Numbered from the stretch's first letter, positions 1 to 8,916 are shown. The stretch: DNA of 64,000 nucleotides from Pseudooceanicola pacificus (GCF_009789075.1 NZ_WNXQ01000007.1:62001-126000), one strand, 5' to 3'. Translations and numbers: made by a program. Notes: generated by a model not told the origin, from the letters alone.

Positions 1-1073
1 GTGCCGTCCGCCACGAGGTAGACGCCGAATTCGCCCTTCGGTGCCTCGACGGCGGCGTAGACCTCGCCCTCGGGGACGCGGAAGCCCTCGGTATAGAGCT
101 TGAAGTGATGGATCAGCGCTTCCATCGAGGTCTTCATCTCGCCGCGCTTGGGCGGGGTGATCTTGCCGCGGGTCATCACGTCGCCGGGCGTCTCGCGCAG
201 CTTGGCGATGGCCTGCAGGATGATCGAGGTCGATTGCCGCATCTCTTCCATCCGGCAGAGGTAGCGATCGTAGCAGTCGCCGTTCTTGCCCACGGGAATC
301 TGGAAATCGAACTCGTCGTAGCATTCATAGGGCTGCGCGCGCCGCAGGTCCCAGGCCAGGCCCGAACCGCGCACCATCACGCCCGAGAAGCCGTAGAGCT
401 GGATGTCTTCCTCGCTCACCACGCCGATGTCGGCATTGCGCTGCTTGAAAATCCGGTTCTCGGTCAGCAGGCTGTCGATATCGTCGAGCACAGACGGGAA
501 TTCCCTGGCCCATTCCTCGATATCGTCGATCAGCTTGGGCGTCAGGTCCTGATGCACGCCGCCGGGCCGGAAATAGGCTGCGTGCAGACGCGCGCCGCAG
601 GCCCGCTCGTAAAAGATCATCAGCTTCTCGCGTTCCTCGAAGCCCCAGAGCGGCGGCGTCAGCGCGCCCACGTCCATGGCCTGCGTGGTCACGTTCAGCA
701 GGTGGTTCAGCACGCGCCCGATTTCCGAATAGAGCACCCGGATCAGGCTGGCGCGGCGGGGCACCTCGACACCGCAGAGCTTTTCGATGGCCAGACACCA
801 GGCATGTTCCTGGTTCATCGGGGCCACATAGTCCAGCCGGTCGAAATACGGCAGGTTCTGCAGATAGGTGCGGCTTTCCATCAGCTTTTCGGTGCCGCGG
901 TGCAGCAGGCCGATATGCGGGTCGCAGCGTTCCACGATCTCGCCGTCGAGTTCGAGAACAAGGCGCAGCACGCCGTGGGCCGCGGGGTGCTGCGGGCCGA
1001 AGTTGATGTTGAAGTTGCGGATCTTCTGCTCGCCCGTCTGGGCGTCGCCGAACTGGTTCGAACCGTCCATCAT
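1..1073 (-). CDS. nuoD: NADH-quinone oxidoreductase subunit D (partial, C-terminus outside window)
   Basis: 49-kDa subunit of respiratory complex I, part of the peripheral arm that lines the quinone site with NuoB. The visible reading frame of about 357 codons contains family hallmarks: a [14 protein letters not shown] stretch near the N-terminus, then [15 protein letters not shown], and near the left edge [13 protein letters not shown] and [12 protein letters not shown] complete NuoD is about 400-415 residues, so roughly the last 50 are missing at the window edge. Two ATG codons are adjacent (1073 and 1070), preceded by GGAGG, so the start is secure to within one codon. It lies 18 bp downstream of an NTF2-like gene instead of directly after nuoC. 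Identification is firm. Confidence 0.97.
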   Translation of the reverse strand, partial: MMDGSNQFGDAQTGEQKIRNFNINFGPQHPAAHGVLRLVLELDGEIVERCDPHIGLLHRGTEKLMESRTYLQNLPYFDRLDYVAPMNQEHAWCLAIEKLCGVEVPRRASLIRVLYSEIGRVLNHLLNVTTQAMDVGALTPPLWGFEEREKLMIFYERACGARLHAAYFRPGGVHQDLTPKLIDDIEEWAREFPSVLDDIDSLLTENRIFKQRNADIGVVSEEDIQLYGFSGVMVRGSGLAWDLRRAQPYECYDEFDFQIPVGKNGDCYDRYLCRMEEMRQSTSIILQAIAKLRETPGDVMTRGKITPPKRGEMKTSMEALIHHFKLYTEGFRVPEGEVYAAVEAPKGEFGVYLVADG

Positions 1074-1091
1074 CTGCCTACCTCCGGGGCC

Positions 1092-1487
1092 TCAGCCCAC
1101 CATCGCCGGGCCGTCCACGACCCGGTAGAGTTTCGTTGCCAGCCGCCATTCGCCATCGACCTTGAGAAAGCCCAGATAGTCGCGGAAGCGGCGCGGCGGC
1201 ACCGCGACCTCAAGCTCGACATGGGCCATCTCGGGACCGGCGATCCGGACCTCGCTCACCGCGTAATCCGGGGCGCCGTCCAGCGCGTCGCGCCCGCCGA
1301 CCCGCGCGATGAAGGTCGCCCGGTCGAAGGTCACGATCTGCCCGCCCTCGGAACAGCTCATCGCGAAGCAGGCGGCGCAGAGCGCATCCAGCGCCGCGCC
1401 ATCGGCCATGTGAAGCGCCCGGGCATAGCTGTCCGCAGCGGCGCGCACCTCGGCCTCAAGCGTGTCGATCGTTGCGCCGTCCATCAT
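1092..1487 (-). CDS. NTF2-like / putative lumazine-binding-fold protein inside the nuo operon
   Basis: Predicted 131-residue soluble protein with no signal peptide. It begins with an alpha-helical stretch (about 5-45) and ends with alternating strands carrying FRDYLGFLKVDGEWRLATKLY, the pattern seen near the C-terminus of NTF2-like 'putative lumazine-binding' proteins. The start (ATGATG at 1487) overlaps the TGA of the preceding small membrane protein gene in an ATGA arrangement, and nuoD follows after 18 bp, so all should be on one mRNA. The function is unknown; members of this fold can be enzymes or binding proteins. Being co-transcribed with complex I suggests, but does not prove, a role in its assembly or in handling a related cofactor. 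The family assignment is by eye. Confidence 0.75.
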   Translation of the reverse strand: MMDGATIDTLEAEVRAAADSYARALHMADGAALDALCAACFAMSCSEGGQIVTFDRATFIARVGGRDALDGAPDYAVSEVRIAGPEMAHVELEVAVPPRRFRDYLGFLKVDGEWRLATKLYRVVDGPAMVG

Positions 1488-1675
1488 TTCGCCGCCTCGT
1501 CGAACTTGTCCTTGAAGGCGATGATCCACAGCAGGATCAGCGCCACCAGCGGAAAGACCGCCAGAAAGGCCGCATAGGCCGGCAGGCCATAGCGCGGCAG
1601 GATGCGGTAGAACGGGATGACCAGCAGCACCGCCATCACGATCCACCAGAAGATGCCGCCGCCCATGCCCATCAT
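1484..1675 (-). CDS. small two-helix membrane protein inside the nuo operon
   Basis: A 63-residue protein starting [11 protein letters not shown]. It has two hydrophobic segments: about residues 7-22 ([16 protein letters not shown]) and about 30-52 ([20 protein letters not shown]), and a charged C-terminus (KDKFDEAAK). The start codons at 1675/1672 overlap the nuoC stop (ATGA), and its own stop overlaps the start of the NTF2-like gene, so it is sandwiched by translational coupling. I do not recognise a named family. Size, topology and location would fit an accessory or assembly factor of complex I, but this is inference. A longer frame reaching 1726 is possible, but its extra residues are nuoC sequence read in another frame. 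Confidence 0.75.
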   Translation of the reverse strand: MMGMGGGIFWWIVMAVLLVIPFYRILPRYGLPAYAAFLAVFPLVALILLWIIAFKDKFDEAAK

Positions 1676-2286
1676 TTCGCGTCCTTCTTGTCGTCGCCCG
1701 GCAGGATGTATTCGGCACCCTCCCACGGCGACATGAAGTCGAACTGCCGGTATTCCTGCACCAGCTTCACCGGCTCGTAGACGACGCGCTTGGCGGCCTC
1801 GTCATAGCGGACCTCGGTATAGCCGGTGGTCGGGAAATCCTTGCGCAGCGGATAGCCGCGAAAGCCATAGTCGGTCAGGATGCGGCGCAGATCCGGGTGG
1901 CCCGAGAAGATGATCCCGAACATGTCGAAGACCTCGCGCTCGAACCAATTGGCGCTAGGATGCACGGCGGTGATCGAGGGGATCATCTCCTCTTCCCGCA
2001 GGGCGGCGCGCAGGCGGATGCGCTGGTTCTGGTACATCGACAGGAAGTGATAGACCACGTCGAACCGTTTCGGGCGCTCGGGGTAGTCGACTGCGGTGAT
2101 GTCCACCAGGCTCGAAAACTTGCACGTCGGTTCGGTCCGCAGGAATTCCACGAAATCCGCTATGCCCGACGGGGTCACGTCGATGTTCAGCTCGCCGTGG
2201 GTGACATCCCAGGCGAGCACGTTGTCGGGGCGCTTCAGCTCGATCGTGGCGCCGAGTTCCTCGAGCGCGGCAATGTCCAGGGGCAT
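1672..2286 (-). CDS. nuoC: NADH-quinone oxidoreductase subunit C
   Basis: 30-kDa subunit of complex I, 204 residues, in the membrane-extrinsic arm with NuoD. Diagnostic stretches are [40 protein letters not shown], and the C-terminal [19 protein letters not shown] followed by [16 protein letters not shown]. It is a stand-alone NuoC, not the NuoCD fusion of enterobacteria. Only three bases separate it from the nuoB stop upstream, and its stop codon overlaps the start of the next small gene, so the operon is tightly packed. Confidence 0.98.
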   Translation of the reverse strand: MPLDIAALEELGATIELKRPDNVLAWDVTHGELNIDVTPSGIADFVEFLRTEPTCKFSSLVDITAVDYPERPKRFDVVYHFLSMYQNQRIRLRAALREEEMIPSITAVHPSANWFEREVFDMFGIIFSGHPDLRRILTDYGFRGYPLRKDFPTTGYTEVRYDEAAKRVVYEPVKLVQEYRQFDFMSPWEGAEYILPGDDKKDAK

Positions 2287-2289
2287 GGC

Positions 2290-2823
2290 TTACCTCGTGA
2301 TCGTGCCGGTGCGGCGGATTTTGCGGGCGAGTTGCAGGATGCCGTAAAGCAGCGCCTCGGCCGTGGGCGGGCAGCCGGGCACGTAGATGTCGACCGGAAC
2401 GATCCGGTCGCAACCGCGCACCACGGAATAGCTGTAGTGATAATAGCCGCCGCCATTGGCGCAGGATCCCATCGAGATCACGTAACGCGGCTCGGGCATC
2501 TGGTCGTAGACCTTGCGCAGCGCGGGGGCCATCTTGTTGGTCAGCGTGCCGGCGACGATCATCACGTCGGACTGGCGCGGAGAGGCGCGCGGCGCGATGC
2601 CGAAACGTTCGGCGTCGTAGCGCGGCATCGAGGTGTGCATCATCTCGACCGCGCAGCAGGCCAGACCGAAGGTCATCCAGTGCAGCGAGCCGGTGCGCGC
2701 CCAGTTGATGATGTCCTCGGACGAGGTCAGCAGGAAACCCTTGTCCTGCAGCTCGCGGTTGAGGGCCTGGGTCGCGACCTCGGGGTCGGCCCCGGCGGTA
2801 TTCACGGCGGTGCTCACTGCCAT
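2290..2823 (-). CDS. nuoB: NADH-quinone oxidoreductase subunit B
   Basis: 20-kDa (PSST) subunit of complex I that binds iron-sulfur cluster N2 and passes electrons to quinone. The 177-residue protein shows the expected cysteines: tandem CC in [11 protein letters not shown], one in [13 protein letters not shown], and one in [16 protein letters not shown]. The ATG at 2823 was chosen because it gives the family length and starts just before [11 protein letters not shown]; an in-frame extension further upstream would read through nuoA sequence. It overlaps the nuoA stop by 10 bp. Confidence 0.98.
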   Translation of the reverse strand: MAVSTAVNTAGADPEVATQALNRELQDKGFLLTSSEDIINWARTGSLHWMTFGLACCAVEMMHTSMPRYDAERFGIAPRASPRQSDVMIVAGTLTNKMAPALRKVYDQMPEPRYVISMGSCANGGGYYHYSYSVVRGCDRIVPVDIYVPGCPPTAEALLYGILQLARKIRRTGTITR

Positions 2824-3179
2824 TCCAGCGCCCCTTTCTTCCATTCGTAGCAGAAGCCGATGGTCAGTACGGCCAGGAAAACCATCATCGACCAGAAGCC
2901 GACCATACTGACATCCTTGAAGGCGACAGCCCAGGGAAACAGCATGGCGATTTCGAGATCGAAGATGATGAACAGGATCGAGACCAGATAGAACCGGACG
3001 TCGAACTTCATCCGCGCATCGTCGAAGGCGTTGAAACCGCATTCGTAGGCGCTGACCTTTTCAGGGTCCGGGTTGCGGACCGCGACGATGACAGCGGCGA
3101 GGACAAGCACGAGGCCCAGCACGATCGCGATGGCCAGAAACACGAGGATGGGGAGGTATTCCCTCAGCATCTCTTCCAC
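2814..3179 (-). CDS. nuoA: NADH-quinone oxidoreductase subunit A
   Basis: Small integral membrane subunit of complex I, 121 residues with three predicted transmembrane helices (about 8-30, 63-83, 90-110). The loop [20 protein letters not shown] and the stretch [15 protein letters not shown] are near-invariant in NuoA. I choose the GTG at 3179 as start: it has an AGGAG six bases upstream and gives [14 protein letters not shown], which matches the length of Paracoccus-type NuoA. An ATG three codons later lacks this spacing. It is the first gene of the operon. Confidence 0.95.
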   Translation of the reverse strand: MEEMLREYLPILVFLAIAIVLGLVLVLAAVIVAVRNPDPEKVSAYECGFNAFDDARMKFDVRFYLVSILFIIFDLEIAMLFPWAVAFKDVSMVGFWSMMVFLAVLTIGFCYEWKKGALEWQ

Positions 3180-3235
3180 GAGCGGCTCCTTTGCTTGCGC
3201 GGGCAGGCCCCCGGGGGCCCGCATTGGCTGGTCAG

Positions 3236-3264
3236 GGTTTACTCTCGCCCCTTGGCATGGTCAA
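3236..3264 (-). promoter_or_regulatory. candidate sigma-70-type promoter for the nuo operon
   Basis: On the minus strand TTGACC (3264-3259) is followed 17 bp later by TAAACC (3241-3236), about 57 bp upstream of the nuoA GTG. The -35 matches the consensus at five of six positions; the -10 is weak (three of six). The rest of the 321-bp gap between nuoA and the VWA gene is GC-rich with short palindromes and shows no gene. Confidence 0.4.
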
Positions 3265-3500
3265 CCAAAGGCGTTCACATTGCATGACTTTCCGGGCACT
3301 TGGATCGCCCCCTGCCCCCGGTTGGGCCGCACATTGTGCACAGGCAGAAAAACCAAGCCCCTCAAGGCCCCCGGACCGGCCAGCACCCCCGCCCGGCCAG
3401 CCCGCAGCGCGCGCTGGCAGGATGACCCGGCGTCAGGGCGCCGCACCCTGCGGCCCGGATCTGCACCGCGCGCCCCCCGCGGAGCGCGCGATTCCCCCGA

Positions 3501-5165
3501 TCACTCGACCGTCACCTCTTCGCGGGTGCCGGCCTTGACCGAGACCTGCTGCTGCACATCGGCCTTGTCGATCTTGTAGCGGACATCGACGATGTAGGTG
3601 CCTGCGGGCACGACCCTCTGGAATTCCTCGCCGTACTGGGCGTTGATCTGGCGCTCCTTGCCGGTCATCATGTCCTTGGTGAGCAGGCGGATCTGATACC
3701 CCCCGGGGGCCGAGACATGCAGCACCCCGGCGTCCAGATTGACCGTCACCTCCGTCAGCTGGTTCGGATGAACCGTGAACAGCGGGCCTTCGACATCGAC
3801 CGACCCCAATCTGGCCAGCACCTGGTAGTCCCCCGCAGGCAGGTTGTAGCGGTTGGAGCCGTAGTTCGCCCCGATCTGCCGGCGCTTGCCGCTGATCGGC
3901 TTCTCGGCGGGCACATAGCGGAAGTTGACGGAGTTGTCCTCGATCGCCGGGCCCGCCTCGGAATAGAGCGCATGCGGCAGCACCACACCGGTCGAAACGA
4001 TCATCTCGTGGCGCAGGCTCTGCCCCGCGGCCAGGGTCACGGTCTCGGTGACCTCGGCGGCGGCGTGACGTGCCAGCAGCGACAAATCCCCCGCCGGCAT
4101 CAGGAACGTGCTCTCGCCATATCCGGCCTGTTCCACATCGCCGTTGCGCGCCTTGACCTGCACGGCCTTGTCCGCCCCCTCCTGATCGGCGGCCCGTTTG
4201 GGCACCAGGGTCAGCAGCCCGGCATCCATGTTGACGACGATCTCGCTCAGCGCATCGCGGTTCAGCTCGACAATCCGTTCGCGGATCACGCCCCCGAACC
4301 GGGTGAACAGAAGGTAACGCCCGGCCGGAACATCGGCCTCGAATGCCGCATTATAGGTCTCGGCGGCGCGCCGGCCCACCGGCTTGTCATTGGCGTCAAC
4401 CGGGGTCAGCTCCCAGCGGAGTTTCTTTTCGTCATAGGCGGGCCCGCCCTCGGACAGGGTCGCATGGGCCTTGAGGTTCACGGTGATCGCGGGTTCGGGT
4501 TCCGGCGCGGGCTGGGGCGCGGCTTCGGGCACGGGGGCCGGTTCGGCCACGGCCACCACCGTCTGCGTCAGGGCCTCGCCCAGGGTCGCGGCATTGGAGG
4601 CCTCGATATAGCGCCCGCCGGTTTCCTCAGCCAGGCAGGACACCTGCGCGCCCTCCTCGGCGGTCAGGCCAAAGCCCACCACATGCGCGGTGAAATCGAC
4701 GCCGGTTTCCTCCAGCATCGCGCCCAGGGCACAGGGGTCGGCATCGCAGGTTTCCAGCCCGTCGGTGACCAGGATCACCGTCGCCTTGTCCTCGGTATAG
4801 CGCATCTGTTCGGCGGCCTGCTTCACGGCGGCGGACAGCGGCGTCTTGCCCTTCGGCTTCAGCCCGGCGGCGAAATCCGAAATCGCACCGGCCGTCCCCC
4901 GTCCCGCCGGCACCGCCAGCTCGATATCCGCGCAATCGCCCTTGCGGCGGTGGCCATAGACCATCAGACCCAGCTCGTTGCCCTCGGGCACGGCGGCCAG
5001 CACGTCGCGCAGGGTGTCGCGGGCGATGGTGATCTTGGCCACCCCGTCGATCTGCCCCCACATCGAGCCGGATCCGTCCAGAACGATCATCGAACGGTCC
5101 TGAGACCGCGCCGGAAGCGCAAGGCACAGCACCGCAAGACAGGCTGCAACAAATTGTTTGAACAT
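3501..5165 (-). CDS. secreted von Willebrand factor type A domain protein
   Basis: A 554-residue exported protein. Residues 1-21 form a signal peptide (hydrophobic core then LPARS). The VWA domain covers about 22-205: the MIDAS metal site is DGSGS at 30-34, with a supporting threonine in GKTPLS and aspartate in VTDGLETCD. A proline/glutamate-rich linker (PAPVPEAAPQPAPEPEP) leads to a C-terminal half of repeated beta-rich modules, each with a phrase like NLPAGDYQVLARLG, MPAGDLSLLARHA or VPAGRYLLFTRFG, probably Ig-like or carboxypeptidase-regulatory-like domains. A role in adhesion or periplasmic protein interaction is likely, but the partner is unknown. It is transcribed alone, between a GST gene and the nuo promoter. 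Confidence 0.88.
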   Translation of the reverse strand: MFKQFVAACLAVLCLALPARSQDRSMIVLDGSGSMWGQIDGVAKITIARDTLRDVLAAVPEGNELGLMVYGHRRKGDCADIELAVPAGRGTAGAISDFAAGLKPKGKTPLSAAVKQAAEQMRYTEDKATVILVTDGLETCDADPCALGAMLEETGVDFTAHVVGFGLTAEEGAQVSCLAEETGGRYIEASNAATLGEALTQTVVAVAEPAPVPEAAPQPAPEPEPAITVNLKAHATLSEGGPAYDEKKLRWELTPVDANDKPVGRRAAETYNAAFEADVPAGRYLLFTRFGGVIRERIVELNRDALSEIVVNMDAGLLTLVPKRAADQEGADKAVQVKARNGDVEQAGYGESTFLMPAGDLSLLARHAAAEVTETVTLAAGQSLRHEMIVSTGVVLPHALYSEAGPAIEDNSVNFRYVPAEKPISGKRRQIGANYGSNRYNLPAGDYQVLARLGSVDVEGPLFTVHPNQLTEVTVNLDAGVLHVSAPGGYQIRLLTKDMMTGKERQINAQYGEEFQRVVPAGTYIVDVRYKIDKADVQQQVSVKAGTREEVTVE

Positions 5166-5174
5166 GGTAAATTC

Positions 5175-5200
5175 CTGTCGCTCTAAAATATCAGCGACAG
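5175..5200 (-). promoter_or_regulatory. perfect 8-bp inverted repeat at the VWA gene ribosome-binding site
   Basis: CTGTCGCT (5175-5182) and AGCGACAG (5193-5200) are exact complements separated by the AT-rich 10-mer CTAAAATATC. On the transcript the 3' arm runs into the likely Shine-Dalgarno (ACAGGA) and ends nine bases before the ATG at 5165. It could be a repressor operator or an RNA hairpin that masks the ribosome-binding site. Confidence 0.5.
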
Positions 5201-5271
5201 CATACCATTATTTCGGCCCATGACCAAAGACGGGTATACCCCACCTTGCGGCCATGCGCCGGGCCAGGGCC

Positions 5272-5931
5272 TCAGGAACCGACCTCGTAGAAATCCTGGC
5301 GATAGAACTGCTGTGCCCCGTCCATCTCGGCCGCGGCCCTGTAAGCCGGGCGCGCCGCCATGCGTTCGCAATAGGCGGCGAGCTTCGGAAAGGGGTCCAT
5401 CCGCACATAGCGCGGCGCGGCCAGCATGTTGTAACCCAGCATCGTGTCGGCGGCGGAAAAGCCCGAGGGCAGCACATGGTCCTGCCCTGCCAGCATCCGT
5501 TCCAGCGGGGCCATCGTGCCGGCCAGGCGGCGGGCCTCGACCTTCAGCACCGTCTCGGAGCGCTGCGCGGGATCGCGCAGGAACAGCCACTGCAGGTTCA
5601 GGTTGGCGATCAGGTTGCCCATCGTCTCGGCGTAATGCAGCGCCTCCAGATAGGCGATCCGCTCAGGGTCGCCCGGCGCTCGGCCCAGGCCATGGTCGGG
5701 CCGGGTCTCGCACAGATATTCCGTGATCGCGCCGCTTTCGTAGAGCACGTGCCCGTCGATTTCGAGCGCGGGCACCCGGCCGGCGGGCGACAGTTCCAGA
5801 TAGTCCGGCGTGCGCAGCGATCCGTCGGTGATCGAATAGGTCACGATCTCGGGCGTGATGCCCATTTCCTGCAGCAGCCACAGGATGCGAAAGCTGCGCG
5901 AACAGGCGATGTGATGCAGTCTGATGGTCAT
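5272..5931 (-). CDS. glutathione S-transferase family protein
   Basis: A 219-residue cytosolic GST. The N-terminal thioredoxin-like domain (about 1-80) contains HHIACSRSFRILWLLQE, the cis-proline motif SPAGRVPALEIDG and the glutathione-contact ES in LYESGAITEYL. The helical C-terminal domain follows, with the SGFSAADTMLGYN N-capping region. It is a paralogue of the next gene upstream, sharing SPAGRVPALEIDG and SGFSAAD, and the two overlap by four bases (ATGA), indicating one transcript. The electrophilic substrate cannot be told from sequence. A 106-bp gap separates it from the VWA gene. Confidence 0.93.
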   Translation of the reverse strand: MTIRLHHIACSRSFRILWLLQEMGITPEIVTYSITDGSLRTPDYLELSPAGRVPALEIDGHVLYESGAITEYLCETRPDHGLGRAPGDPERIAYLEALHYAETMGNLIANLNLQWLFLRDPAQRSETVLKVEARRLAGTMAPLERMLAGQDHVLPSGFSAADTMLGYNMLAAPRYVRMDPFPKLAAYCERMAARPAYRAAAEMDGAQQFYRQDFYEVGS

Positions 5932-6593
5932 CCGTCCTCCCATGCGGGAAAGAAATCCCGTTCGAACAGGGCCGCCCCCTCGGGCGGCAGGCTGGCGCGA
6001 AAGGCCGGGCGCTCGGCCAGGCGCGCGTACCATTTCGCGGTTTCCGGGTAATCGTCGAGCCGGGCAAAGAACTGCGCCATGTAGACCGCCTGCCCGACCG
6101 CGATATCGGCGGCGGAAAAGCCGCTGGTCAGCAGGGTCTCGCGGTTCTCGATCGGGGTCGACAGGCGCGCCTCGATCGCGGCGTAGCACTTGCCGATCCG
6201 CGCCGCCTCCAGCCGCATCACGATGGGCGAGCGCATGGAATCCTCGTAGAGCATCACGTGCTGCTGCGTCAGCGCGGCGGTGTGCTGGCTGATGGTTTCG
6301 GAAAAGTTCAGCCAGCTCAGCCATTCGGCCCGGTCCAGCGCCCTGGGATCGCCGCCAAGGCGCGAGGGGAATTTCTCGCACAGGTACTGCATGATCGCGA
6401 GGCTCTCGAACATCCGCTCGCCGTCGATTTCCAGCGCGGGCACGCGGCCGGCGGGGGACAGGACAAGGTATTCCGGGTCCCGCAAGGTGCGGTCGAAGGG
6501 ATGGCCGATGACGGTGAAGTCCACGCCCAGCTCGTTCAGCAGCCAGAGCACCCGCATGGAGCGTGTCTGGTGGACATGGTGCAGTACGATCAT
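5928..6593 (-). CDS. glutathione S-transferase family protein
   Basis: A 221-residue GST. The N-terminal domain shows HHVHQTRSMRVLWLLNE, SPAGRVPALEIDG and the ES pair in MFESLAIMQYL; the C-terminal domain has TSGFSAADIAVGQAVYM. The ATG at 6593 was chosen because the frame further upstream translates the non-coding TTTGCAAA array. It is the first gene of a two-gene GST operon whose upstream region is that array. Its sequence is similar to its downstream partner along the full length, consistent with an old tandem duplication. Confidence 0.92.
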   Translation of the reverse strand: MIVLHHVHQTRSMRVLWLLNELGVDFTVIGHPFDRTLRDPEYLVLSPAGRVPALEIDGERMFESLAIMQYLCEKFPSRLGGDPRALDRAEWLSWLNFSETISQHTAALTQQHVMLYEDSMRSPIVMRLEAARIGKCYAAIEARLSTPIENRETLLTSGFSAADIAVGQAVYMAQFFARLDDYPETAKWYARLAERPAFRASLPPEGAALFERDFFPAWEDG

Positions 6594-6623
6594 CGGCTGA
6601 CCCCCGGTATGCATATGGATGTC

Positions 6624-6931
6624 ACTGCAAACCACGCCGCAGACGGATTTGCAAACGGGGTGATCGGACAGTTTGCAAATCCCCCTGCCCGGCGTCCTCC
6701 CGCCCTGCTCTCCGGGCACCTTGCAAAGGGCTGAACCAGGGTATTTGCAAAGTCGCGACGGGCCTCACAGTCCCTGCCGTTTTCACTCGGATGGGACAGC
6801 GTGGGTGCCACGTCACCTGGCACCCCGCCGCACCTGCCCTGTGCGAACGGATGCGCCAGGATGGGGGCAAAGTTGCACAGGGCCTCCCCGCATCTGCGGT
6901 TTGCAAAGAGGTCACCCCGGCAATTTGCAAA
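6624..6931. repeat. array of TTTGCAAA palindromes on a 24-bp period
   Basis: Exact TTTGCAAA occurs at 6648, 6672, 6744, 6900 and 6924, with near matches at 6624 (ACTGCAAA), 6720 (CTTGCAAA), 6840 (TGTGCGAA) and 6864 (GGGGCAAA). Starts from 6624 to 6864 are all offset by multiples of 24 bp; the last pair is again 24 bp apart but shifted by 12. A separate inverted repeat, GGGTGCCA (6803-6810) with TGGCACCC (6818-6825), sits in the middle. The stretch lies between the GST start and the mccA stop and shows no convincing gene. TTTGCAAA is the half-site recognised by ScfR-family regulators such as PccR of Rhodobacter sphaeroides (there as two copies four bases apart), so operators are one reading; a degenerate minisatellite is another. 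Confidence 0.8.
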
Positions 6932-6942
6932 TCCATGCCGTC

Positions 6943-8880
6943 TCAGTCTTCGACCGCCTCCAGCCGGATCAGCGCGGCCCCGGCCTCCACCTGGGTGCCC
7001 TCGCTCACCAGAACCTCGGCGACGATTCCGTCACGCGGGGCGGCCAGGACATGTTCCATCTTCATCGCCTCCAGCACCGCCAGACGCTGCCCGGCGGTCA
7101 CGTGATCCCCGGCCCCCGCCATCATCGCCTTGACCATGCCGGGCATCGGCGCCTCGACCACATCGCCCGAGGCCGCGGTGGCATCGCGGGCCAGCGGGTC
7201 CGGCACGTCAAAGGCCAGCCCGTGGTTGCGAAAGACGGTCACCCGGTCCGCCGCATGATGATGCGCAGGCGCAGGGGTGCCATCCAGCGTCCAGCGTCCG
7301 TCGCGCCAGCGCGCCGTCACCTCGGCCGTATCAAAACGCACGGTCATCTCGCCGCCGCCGCCGGACTCGACAGAGATATCGTAAACGACATCGCCAAGGC
7401 TCAGCACAACCGCCCGGCGCATCGGCACCCAGAGCGCGAAGCCGTCGAAGGCCCCCGGCGCACGGTCCAGCCCAAGCGCCACGAGGCCCGCCCAGGCCAC
7501 CGCCTGCACCGGCACCTCGGGCTCGGCCACCAGCGCCTGCAGGTCGCGCCCGATCAGCCCGGTGTCCACCTCGCCCCGGGCAAAGCCCTCATGCGCCGCC
7601 AAGGCGCCCAGGAAGGCGAGGTTGGTCACGCTGCCCGCCACCTCGGTCCCCGCCAGGGCGCGCGCGAGCTTTTGCAAGGCGATCCGGCGCGTCGGCCCAT
7701 GCACGATCACCTTGGCGATCATCGGGTCGTAATGCGGGGAAATCCGGTCGCCGGTCCGCACCCCGGTATCCGCGCGGCAACCGCCGGGAAAGGCCAGATG
7801 GGACAGCGTACCGGTCGCGGGCAGGAACCCGCGCGGCACATCCTCGGCATATAGCCGCGCCTCGAAGGCATGGCCGGTGATCGTCAGATCCGCCTGCGCC
7901 ACGGGCAGAGGCTCGCCCGAGGCGACGCGAATCTGCCATTCGACCAGGTCGACGCCTGTGATCGCCTCGGTCACCGGATGTTCGACCTGCAGCCGGGTGT
8001 TCATCTCCATGAACCAGAACCCGTCCGCCCGCAGCCCGTCCGAACCGTCGACGATGAATTCCACCGTCCCCGCCCCGGCATAGCCAATCGCCTCGGCCGC
8101 GCGCACGGCGGCGGCGCCCATGGCGGCGCGCACCTCTTCGGTCATGCCGGGCGCAGGCGCTTCCTCGATCACCTTCTGATGCCGCCGCTGCAGCGAGCAG
8201 TCCCGCTCGAACAGATGCACCGCCCGGGTGCCGTCGCCAAAGACCTGCACCTCGATATGCCGGGGCGCGGTCACGAATTTCTCGATCAGCACGGCCGGAT
8301 TGCCAAATGCGGTCTGCGCCTCGCTGCGCGCGCTGGCCAGCGCATCGGCGAAATCCGCGCCACGCTCGACCAGCCGCATTCCCTTGCCCCCGCCACCCGC
8401 GACGGCCTTGATCAGCACCGGATAGCCGATCCCCTCGGCCGCCTCCTTCAGCAGATCGTCCGACTGGTCGGCCCCGTGATAGCCGGGCACGACGGGCACG
8501 CCCGCCTCCTCCATCAGCGCCTTGGCGGCGTCCTTTAGGCCCATGGCCCTGATCGCCCGGGCGGAGGGCCCGATGAAGGTCAGCCCGGCGGCCTCTACCG
8601 CCTCGACAAAATCCGGGTTCTCGGAGAGAAAGCCGTAGCCGGGGTGGATCGCCTGCGCCCCGCTGGCCTGCGCGGCGGCAATGATCCTGTCGCCCCGCAG
8701 ATAGCTTTCGGCTGGCGCGGGCCCGCCGATATGCACCGCCTCGTCGGCCAGCGCGACATGCATCGCGGCAGCATCGGCATCGGAATAGACCGCCACGGTG
8801 GCGATCCCCATCTCCTGCGCGGAGCGGATCACGCGGCAGGCGATTTCGCCCCGGTTCGCGATGAGTATCTTGTCGAACAT
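6943..8880 (-). CDS. mccA: methylcrotonyl-CoA carboxylase alpha (biotin-containing) subunit
   Basis: Biotin carboxylase plus biotin carrier protein of an acyl-CoA carboxylase, 645 residues. The N-terminal domain starts MFDKILIANRGEIACRVI, has the ATP-grasp glycine loop AVAGGGGKGMR, and MEMNTRLQVEHPVTE. The C-terminal carrier domain holds EAMKMEH with the biotinyl-lysine at about residue 607. With MccB it carboxylates 3-methylcrotonyl-CoA in leucine breakdown. I prefer MCC over propionyl-CoA carboxylase because of the partner MccB, EAMKMEH, and the isovaleryl-CoA dehydrogenase gene in the same cluster. It is the last gene of the run, 36 bp after the nitronate monooxygenase gene. Confidence 0.93.
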   Translation of the reverse strand: MFDKILIANRGEIACRVIRSAQEMGIATVAVYSDADAAAMHVALADEAVHIGGPAPAESYLRGDRIIAAAQASGAQAIHPGYGFLSENPDFVEAVEAAGLTFIGPSARAIRAMGLKDAAKALMEEAGVPVVPGYHGADQSDDLLKEAAEGIGYPVLIKAVAGGGGKGMRLVERGADFADALASARSEAQTAFGNPAVLIEKFVTAPRHIEVQVFGDGTRAVHLFERDCSLQRRHQKVIEEAPAPGMTEEVRAAMGAAAVRAAEAIGYAGAGTVEFIVDGSDGLRADGFWFMEMNTRLQVEHPVTEAITGVDLVEWQIRVASGEPLPVAQADLTITGHAFEARLYAEDVPRGFLPATGTLSHLAFPGGCRADTGVRTGDRISPHYDPMIAKVIVHGPTRRIALQKLARALAGTEVAGSVTNLAFLGALAAHEGFARGEVDTGLIGRDLQALVAEPEVPVQAVAWAGLVALGLDRAPGAFDGFALWVPMRRAVVLSLGDVVYDISVESGGGGEMTVRFDTAEVTARWRDGRWTLDGTPAPAHHHAADRVTVFRNHGLAFDVPDPLARDATAASGDVVEAPMPGMVKAMMAGAGDHVTAGQRLAVLEAMKMEHVLAAPRDGIVAEVLVSEGTQVEAGAALIRLEAVED

Positions 8881-8916
8881 CCTAATGCTCCGTTCCTTGC
8901 GTTCCGCCTGCCCGCC

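Noticed and set aside
6622-6936. Open frames through the TTTGCAAA array, with 8-residue periodic translations on both strands
   Set aside because: The periodicity comes from the 24-bp DNA repeat, appears in several frames at once, and gives no protein-like features.
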